Shown: piece after piece, positions 57,655-64,000 of the stretch
Layout: each line of letters begins with the position of its first letter
Position numbering within the stretch: position 1 is the first letter of the stretch
Origin: Strobilurus pachycystidiatus
Lineage: Eukaryota; Basidiomycota; Agaricomycetes; Agaricales; Physalacriaceae
NCBI GenBank assembly: GCA_019915135.1
Contig: JAHLMK010000018.1
Coordinates: forward strand, 186,001 to 250,000
DNA length: 64,000 bases
Reading direction: 5' to 3'
Program-made: the position numbers and the translations under genes
The notes under the pieces: model-generated
What the model saw: the letters and a program-made list of their open reading frames with translations, nothing else
Told to the model about the DNA's origin: nothing
Databases searched by the model: none

Positions 57655-58092
57655 CATTCACCTATCATAGTCCTGATCGTCTGACAGATGACAGCCTGAG
57701 AAGTCGAGGCGGGCATCTTCCTCGCTAGCTATGAACAACTTCTTGTTAGAGGCCAGCCCAAGTTTCAGGCCCTAGGAGAAGCTTCTCTCGAGAAGGATGT
57801 GGAGTATCCGACCTAAGTCTACTTGTTTGCTTTCAGTACCTTCTCCCGGCAATTCAAGTATCTGATGGAGAGTTGACGTGAACGCAGCTTTCGATCGCTC
57901 AACCTGTCTCGGTGTCTCGATCAAAAATCACAAGGCGCGCTGCGCTCATCAGCAATGAGCATCTCTTTTGTCCATGTAGAAACGAAATGCTCAAAGACGT
58001 CGTGTATGGGCAAGCAGTCATAGAGTCGTAATCATATCAAGCGTCCTAAGTTTGATAGAAATAAGTATGGAAGTCCAAGCGCAAGTCGGTCA
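57655..58092. other. Convergent 3' ends; nothing else seen
   Basis: Lies between the small membrane-protein gene and the end of chitin deacetylase paralog 2, which face each other. Confidence 0.5.
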
Positions 58093-59767
58093 TCACCACA
58101 TCCGAGTCATGAAGTAGGTCAACGGCAGAGTTGAGATCGCAAAAGACCACACAGAAAGCGAAAGCACGCCGGCAGAATTATTGTCCGAACCAGTTGTCGT
58201 CGGGTTAGAGCCTGACGACGTCGATGCGGCCGAACCGCTAGAGACGAATAATTCAGTCTCTCCCATCAGACATCGATAACGAATATACCTCGACTTGGAA
58301 TTCGTAGACGAACTGGTACTTGTGGTCGACGCAGAACTTGAAGAGCTCTCCTCTGAAAGCAGGATACCCGCCTTGGTAACAGTGGAACCATCGCCTGTAC
58401 CATCCGAGTTCTGATAAGCGCTATCCGAGACGAGTAAAGCAGTGGATTTTGTTGACCACCCGTTTGCTTTCATAGCGGGGTACGCATTCTTGAAAGCCTG
58501 AACTGTATTGTGGTCCAGTTCATGTTCGAGGATGATCAGGCCGGGACTCTTCGAGCCTATGACAGGTAGCGGACTTGTCAGTCAGCCATTAGCAAGCAGG
58601 CATGTTATACGCGCCTGTTAGCCAAGTGGTCATGGAGGCGTTCACGGCGTTGAGGCTGGTCCCGCCCGAGGATATGCTCCAGTCCTCCGTACTAGTGGGC
58701 TCTTTCAGCATGAAGCTTGGTAGGGAAAGTAACATCGCGACGAACTCATGATTCCAGATGATGACCTCAAGCCCGAAAATCTACATAATGCAATCAGTAT
58801 ATCACGCAAGATCGGAGATACTTCTCGGACTCACCTGCTTCGCAATAGCCCTAACACGGTTATCACAATCGCCATAAGGAGGGCGCCAATACTTTGGGAC
58901 GCGTCCCCCTGTGGAGTTGTGAATGATCTCCATAGTCCATCCAAGCTGCCAGTCGACAGTTAGCACGATGTCACGCTAAAACAATATGTAAAGCGCGTCA
59001 CGGTACCTCAACCATTACTTGCTCGTTGGTCATGCTCGTCATGTGGGGGTGCGTCCAGGTGTGAACGGCGATGTCACCTCCCTGGTTCAAGATCGCCGTA
59101 AACTCATCCGGATTGGCGAGGATAGCGGAGCCGATGAGGAAGTGTGTCGCGGTTTCGTTCTGCTCGGTCAAGTATTGCACTAACTCTGTCGTCCCCTATG
59201 CAGATTTATAAGTACTTATCAATGTCGTGTTCTACTTCAAGTATTCGTACCGCAGCTGGTCCATCATCGAATCCAATGGCGACCGTCCCGTCGGGACCGT
59301 CCCAAACATCGCCGTCGGCTCTGCACTGAACAAAAGAAGAGCAGATCTTTGCACTGGCAGCATCGTTTCCGTTGGGGTAGACAGGGTTCCATCCGTCCAC
59401 GACAGTGGTAGTTGGAATGTCCGGGATTGATCCTGCCTTGACGGCAGCGGCCAGGGCGTCTTTCCAAGCTTGGGGCATAGCGTTGGGATCGGGGGTAGAC
59501 GCGGGATAGGCGGCGGACCAAGCTGATTGGGACGTTATCGTGAGCCTCACAGACATTTGCTTTGTGTGGGGGGAGATCGCGATGCTCACCAGAAGATCCC
59601 ACCTGAGGATAGTCCTGACCATCAGTGGAAAGCCGTCTGAAGAGGCTGTGGACTGGATGATCCCTCTCCTGATACCATAACCCCCGGCCTGATGGCGGGA
59701 TAGGCCCAAGCGCCAAGCCTGCTGAACACGACGCGAGAAGAACGAAACTAGAGCCTAGGGATAACAT
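58093..59767 (-). CDS. Chitin deacetylase, GPI-anchored (paralog 2)
   Basis: Eight exons: 59590-59767, 59251-59522, 59007-59195, 58835-58945, 58746-58780, 58615-58691, 58289-58556, 58093-58237. They give 424 residues. Signal peptide [19 protein letters not shown], then the NodB domain: [44 protein letters not shown] Ser/Thr stalk and hydrophobic end suggest a GPI anchor. All seven intron positions match paralog 1, and six of the eight exon lengths are equal, so the pair arose by duplication. The intron after exon 6 (58557-58614) can only be removed in frame with a GC donor (AG|GCGCGT). It acts on cell-wall chitin like its paralog. Confidence 0.92.
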
Positions 59768-60590
59768 GACGAAGAGGAAAGGAAAACAGAACCCGAACAG
59801 AAGAGGAAAGGAGGACTGGCAGAAACAGCCCGTCATGGTAAGCATCTGTTCAATTAATATTGTTGAGAAGTGGTTTCAGGTTAGCTGCACCGCATGCCCG
59901 GCGCAATCCTAAAATATCTAAAGTGTATCGAGCAACGCGTAGCCCGAGGGAGCCTTACAGCAGTCTATTATTGTGCATCAATGGGGCACTTCGATGTCGA
60001 CAGTCCTGATTCAGTAAGAGATCACAGTCTCAATAACGTACGCGTCCAAGTACCACAGTTTCGGGAAGCAGGCAGAGTTGAGAGCTTCCGTTCATAAGTG
60101 CTGGAGTTTCAGCAATGCCCGTATGTGTCCTGCAACGCGAGCTAGTCAGTTTCCATGAGTGGCGGCCGCTCACCGACGCTGACTCCTAAGAATTTCGAGT
60201 CCACGAGTTTCGAGTCGAAACTTGAGCTAGATCCTCGAAATGTAGGGCCAGCATCCAGATGTGCAAATTCCGGTCTTATTGTGCTCTAAGCTCTCGGGAC
60301 AGTACCGAACAGTGAACAGCGTATTGACAAGTGTGGTCATCATGGCTCGAGGGAACTTGTATTGTGGCTGTGTTTAACTTTGGCTCTGCTTCTCCGATTG
60401 TTCTCGGATGCCGCCGGCCCGCCAACACTCTTTCTATCCGAGTATCTCGCCCACGTACGGCGGCCCACCATTCCACTCCGCCACTTCTCCGCACCTCTGA
60501 TGCGTCTTTTCAAACCATACAATTGCTTGCAGGCGAAGAAACGGCGACAAACGCTTTCGACGCGCTCATGAACATCGGCCTCGGCTTTGC
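59768..60590. other. Divergent promoter region
   Basis: Lies between the chitin deacetylase (-) and the hydrolase (+). Around 60193-60240 ATTTCGAG and CTCGAAAT form inverted blocks with a TTTCGAGTCGAAA palindrome between them. Confidence 0.45.
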
Positions 60591-60598
60591 TATATAAA
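60591..60598 (+). promoter_or_regulatory. TATA box of the hydrolase gene
   Basis: TATATAAA lies 37 bp before the start codon at 60636. Confidence 0.5.
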
Positions 60599-60635
60599 TG
60601 ACGCCTTTCGAAAGCTGCCCCAATCCTTTGCAAGC

Positions 60636-61720
60636 ATGATTTCCTCAAACATCAAAGTTGCTGCTGTGGATTTAGCGTATCTTGACAGTGGTCCGCCCTC
60701 TCAGACCCCATACAAGACTCTTGTTGCCATTCATGGTATCATCTTCACTTATGGTACGTCGCCGCTGTCCCTCGCCGCCTTCGCTGACCTCCGGCCTGGT
60801 CACAGAAATATGGCAGAAATGCGTATCTGCCGCTCCAAGAATGGGCATTCGTTTTGTCGCCGTCTCCCGGCGGGGATATCCTGGCTCGACGGACGTCGAT
60901 AATCCCACAAACATCATGGAACGGGGAAAGGAGATTGTCTCTTTTCTGGACGCGTTCGTTGCGCAAGAGCAAATTCCCGTCGACAGCCCATCTGGTGGCA
61001 TATCTCTCGTTGGATGGTCGGCCGGAGCCGCGTACGCATTCGCTGCAGTGTGTTGTGTTCGTCCTCCACCGAGCTATATCCGTTCAGTTGTCGTTTACGG
61101 TAAGTCCGCCACCAATCATGATCATCAGATTCACATCTTCACGAGCTACTCTAGATGCCTCTCCTCCTGTCCTCGGCTTGCCCGATCCACCTCAAAACTG
61201 GCCAAGCTCTTACAAGGACCTCAACATGCCGCCACAGACGCTCGTGCCTCTCCTCGCGCAGTGGCTCACGTCTTATTTCGATCATCCTTCGACATGCAAA
61301 GACCTGAACACCCTTTCCTGGGTTGTGCCATCTACCAGACGCGTACCGAGTATCTTTAACGATGATCTGAGTCGCTTTACGCACTACAACGGCGCTGATA
61401 TATCCTTGTTGGGGAAGTACCAAGACGAACTGAACAGTCTGTTCGGAGATGCACTCATGCTCGCGGGGATGATTCAGGGACCGAAGATATCTTTTATCTG
61501 CGGTGCAATGTCCCCAGCACTCTGTGTGGCGGGCATGTTGGCAATCCAGGACATCGTGGGGATCAACGCGTCGAAGAATATTGCGTTCAAATGGGTCGAA
61601 TGTGCGAACCATTTTGTAAGCCAATATTCGACTTTCTTTGCGGGTTTTGCTTACGAGAATTTCTAGATGCACTGGGACGAACCTGATAAAGCATTGCGTG
61701 TCTTTCTGTCTTCGATATAA
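60636..61720 (+). CDS. Alpha/beta hydrolase
   Basis: Exons 60636-60753, 60806-61099, 61155-61615 and 61667-61720 give 308 residues. The strand TLVAIHGIIFTYG gives the oxyanion His-Gly, and GIRFVAVSRRGYPGST follows the next strand. The nucleophile elbow is SLVGWSAGAAYAFAA (Ser near 110). The acid is likely in the region KISFICGAMSP, and the catalytic His is in NHFMHWDEPDKALRVFL, which is split by the last intron. No signal peptide, so cytosolic. The substrate is unknown; esterase or epoxide-hydrolase-like activity is possible. Confidence 0.85.
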
Positions 61721-62880
61721 GTGATCACTTGTATGCCGGAATAGAACTGTCATCTTGATCGAAATCATTTCTTGAGAGTGTCATTGTCGAAAGGACATTA
61801 GGAGATGTATTAGGCTCCTGCCGTCGATTTGTAGCTGTTAAGGCAGGCTGTCAGTACCCCCCACTCACATCTCTGCGACAGTACAGGCTAAGTATGTGTG
61901 CGTAGATCTAGGGGTCCGATTGACTTCTCACTGCATCCACAGTTCACTGGCCTCAATTCGTCGGTGGTAAGGCTTGCTCACCAGCTGATATTTTTCTACT
62001 ATCCGCTCGCGATTAGGCATATCGATGGGGCGAGGCAGCTGCTGGTGACAGTGGTGAGTCCTTATTCATATGGTTCTTTTTTTTACCTTAAAACCATAAC
62101 GCCGAATCTTTGCATCGAGCCGGCAGTCGTTATACTAAACTCCACTCCCTGCGTTGTCAAAGAGAAGCTCCAAGCCGGTGCCGACGCTGTTGAAGGTACA
62201 CGGAGCATGCGCCCGAGCGACGAACGCGAGATGAGTACTGCACACTACCTTTGCTATGACCTAAACGTTGTGTGCGGGCACGCAGTTCTCCAAGAAAGGC
62301 GCAGGATCTACTGCTTAGAATGAGACCAACCGATCTAGTCCGCACTGAGTGTCAGTTCTCTTCGTGATAAGTTTTTTGAACAGTCTTCTAAAGGCTCCCA
62401 CGGGTTTGAGTCCTTGGGGTAATTCAATAGACTTTATTGGTGATCTCCTCATCTGCGTCTGCCAGTGAGTGACTGTGAGTCGGGGCTTGGCAGTACTAAG
62501 GGCCTGATTCTGTCATCCTTTGAGCGGTGGGCATGATGATTGGGGCATCGCTTTGACAATCCAGTAGAACACTGAGTTTTTCCGAGGAAATGACTCTCAA
62601 AAAATGATTATAGCAACCACGCGGAACTGTACAGTGTACTCTGGGAGCAAGATTGGAAGAAAGTGGGATCCAAGTCTGGTTTTTTCTCGGTGCATGTTTC
62701 AACCGAGTCAAGCTTGTCTAGCGAGGGAGGTGGGCTCCCTGATCTTTGTTGTCTGGTAACAGGCAGGTGGAGTTTACGAAGTGTGCTATGCCGAGTGATA
62801 AGACACGTACCGCCTCGCGGATATCTCGATGACCTCCAGAACATGGATGCGTGATCTTGTCGTCGGCTGTAGATGATTCC
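61721..62880. other. Intergenic; nothing recognised
   Basis: Only short frames. A possible extra minus-strand exon of the next gene (62718-62880) would need a weak donor (GTCTTT) at about 62944. Confidence 0.45.
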
Positions 62881-63416
62881 CTATGAGTACAAGTCGGATA
62901 TGAGTTCTTGCAGGCGGGTTGAAGGCATGAGGTGACAAAAGACCTTGAGCTCCTCCTCGATGGCGTGTATCTCAGCCAAAGACCCTCTCGCATCAGCGCT
63001 CAGCCGATGGTACCCTTTGGCGTAAGCGATACAGCCTTTCTTCATTTCGTTCCGGTGTATGGCGGCCAAGGCTTGCGCACGCTTCTGGATTCTGATGGCA
63101 GGAATACTCAGCAATCACGGTGCTGAGAGGAGCAGCTAAGCACCTACTGGTACACATTATCCTCGAGGTACAGGCCCACGTCTCCTAGGAGTGAGACGTT
63201 TTCAATGAGATGATCCTGAATTTTCCTGCTCTCATCCATCGTCTGCTGTAGAACGACGCTCGGCCAATATCGTGGGACGATCCAGACGTTGATGATGTAG
63301 AGTGCGACAGCGATGTAGATGAAAATTTTGAGAAGGGTATTCGAAGAGGATTCTACAATTGTCAAGATGCAAACGATGACCTTGCTGCTGATATGTGTTT
63401 CTCCTACTCGAGGCAT
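62881..63416 (-). CDS. Small one-pass membrane/helical protein, family member 4
   Basis: Exons 63148-63416 and 62881-63091 give 159 residues. It starts MPRVGETHISSKVIVCIL, then TLLKIFIYIAVALYIINVW (membrane segment), IVPRYWPSVVLQQTMDESRK, DHLIENVSLLGDVGLYLED and the phase-2 intron in the Gln of NVYQ. Exon 2 gives IQKRAQALAAIHRNEMKKG, IAYAKGYHRLSADARGSL and AEIHAIEEELK. It is closely similar to member 3 over its whole length, with the same intron site. Function unknown; the AYAKGY-RLS-AR block is the best family signature. A start upstream of 63416 is open in frame but loses the similarity. Confidence 0.68.
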
Positions 63417-64000
63417 GTTGATGAGGTCGTATGGGAAATGCTGAAACTGTCTTTTTATATCAGTAAATCTCAGACTCCCGAGAAATTCTCTGGGAAATGC
63501 GCTCAGCCTGTGCTCAGCCACTGCCCTTGAATCCCACGAGGCCTTGCCATTGGCCAGAAATTGGGCCTCCGATAAGGTAAGTCGGCGGCTGAGGCGATCC
63601 GCACTCCGCTTTTCCATCCAAAAAGTCTGGCGGACATCGAAACCTGGGGTTGGATCCTCATTGAGTCAACATCTGGCGCCGAAGAAGCTGACTGTGTGAC
63701 AGCTTCTATGCATCTGTGCATGGGGATGGTTACCGTAAGACCTTGGTGAATGTGATAGGGTTTTGCCAAACTTCAAGTTGCTGATCGACGTAAGCTACTA
63801 GGTACCTATGCTTTCTTTCACTCAGCGTGTCCTTCGGTGTCAACTGTTATATGACGGCTATCGAGGTGGTCGATGATCTCTACGGGCGACGATAACTAGA
63901 CGGCTACCCGGCATGAACGTACTGAGCCGAATACCTACTTGTATTATACTCAAAGTTTACCGGTTTATGGGGTGAGAAGCGATAATTCCTGCTTACCATG
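63417..64000. other. Upstream flank to window end
   Basis: Probable promoter of the minus-strand gene. No other feature seen; a gene may begin beyond the window. Confidence 0.4.

Noticed and set aside
1..64000. CRISPR arrays, bacterial operons, LTR retrotransposons
   Set aside because: No regularly spaced repeats, no polycistronic layout with ribosome sites, and no reverse transcriptase or integrase frame was seen.

Overview
The window is nuclear DNA of a filamentous fungus, very probably a basidiomycete (Agaricomycetes). Genes are split by many 42-68 nt GT-AG introns. The tRNA genes carry 8-10 nt introns. The gene content is typical of mushrooms: an etherase-type glutathione transferase, GPI-anchored chitin deacetylases, a ketosphinganine reductase, and PIF/Harbinger-like DNA transposons. 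All exon joins here were read by eye from splice signals and frame; none was checked by alignment.

Layout. 1-6447 has no intact gene, only a WD40-like fragment near 4.9 kb and short repeats. 6448-7252 is a glutathione transferase. 7253-11937 is gene-poor. 11938-19508 is one very large 11-exon gene joining an SF1 (UPF1/ZNFX1-like) helicase, an NF-X1-type zinc finger and three CbxX/SpoVK-type AAA+ modules. 19913-21884 (-) is an FAD phenol-hydroxylase-type monooxygenase. tRNA-Ala lies at 22.9 kb. 25462-26798 (+) is an unknown, probably nuclear protein. 27127-28626 (-) is a mitochondrial PP2C-like protein that has lost most metal-binding residues. tRNA-Asn lies at 31.5 kb, followed by two genes of unknown function, tRNA-Thr and the sphingolipid gene tsc10 (35262-36346, -).

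From 38.8 to 54.1 kb the window is shaped by two apparently identical 3701-bp elements in direct orientation, each with about 49 bp of perfect terminal inverted repeat and a 3-bp target duplication (ACT). Each carries a DDE transposase and a convergent Myb/SANT-like accessory gene whose stop codons abut. Between them lie a chitin deacetylase (44239-45872, -) and a divergent protein kinase (47846-49654, +). The second element sits inside exon 1 of a coiled-coil gene (50180-55662); removing the element and one target copy restores its frame exactly. A paralogous chitin deacetylase (58093-59767, -), an alpha/beta hydrolase (60636-61720, +) and further small genes follow.

The most novel pattern is a scattered family of small proteins with one membrane segment and a helical tail: 23635-24305 (-), 29080-30123 (-), 57029-57654 (+), 62881-63416 (-), and perhaps a relic near 30.9 kb. 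They share the start of the protein, a motif around Trp-Pro just after the membrane segment, and a phase-2 intron at the same place. One member carries a 429-bp hAT-like MITE exactly at a 3' splice site, where the 8-bp target duplication supplies the splice acceptor again.
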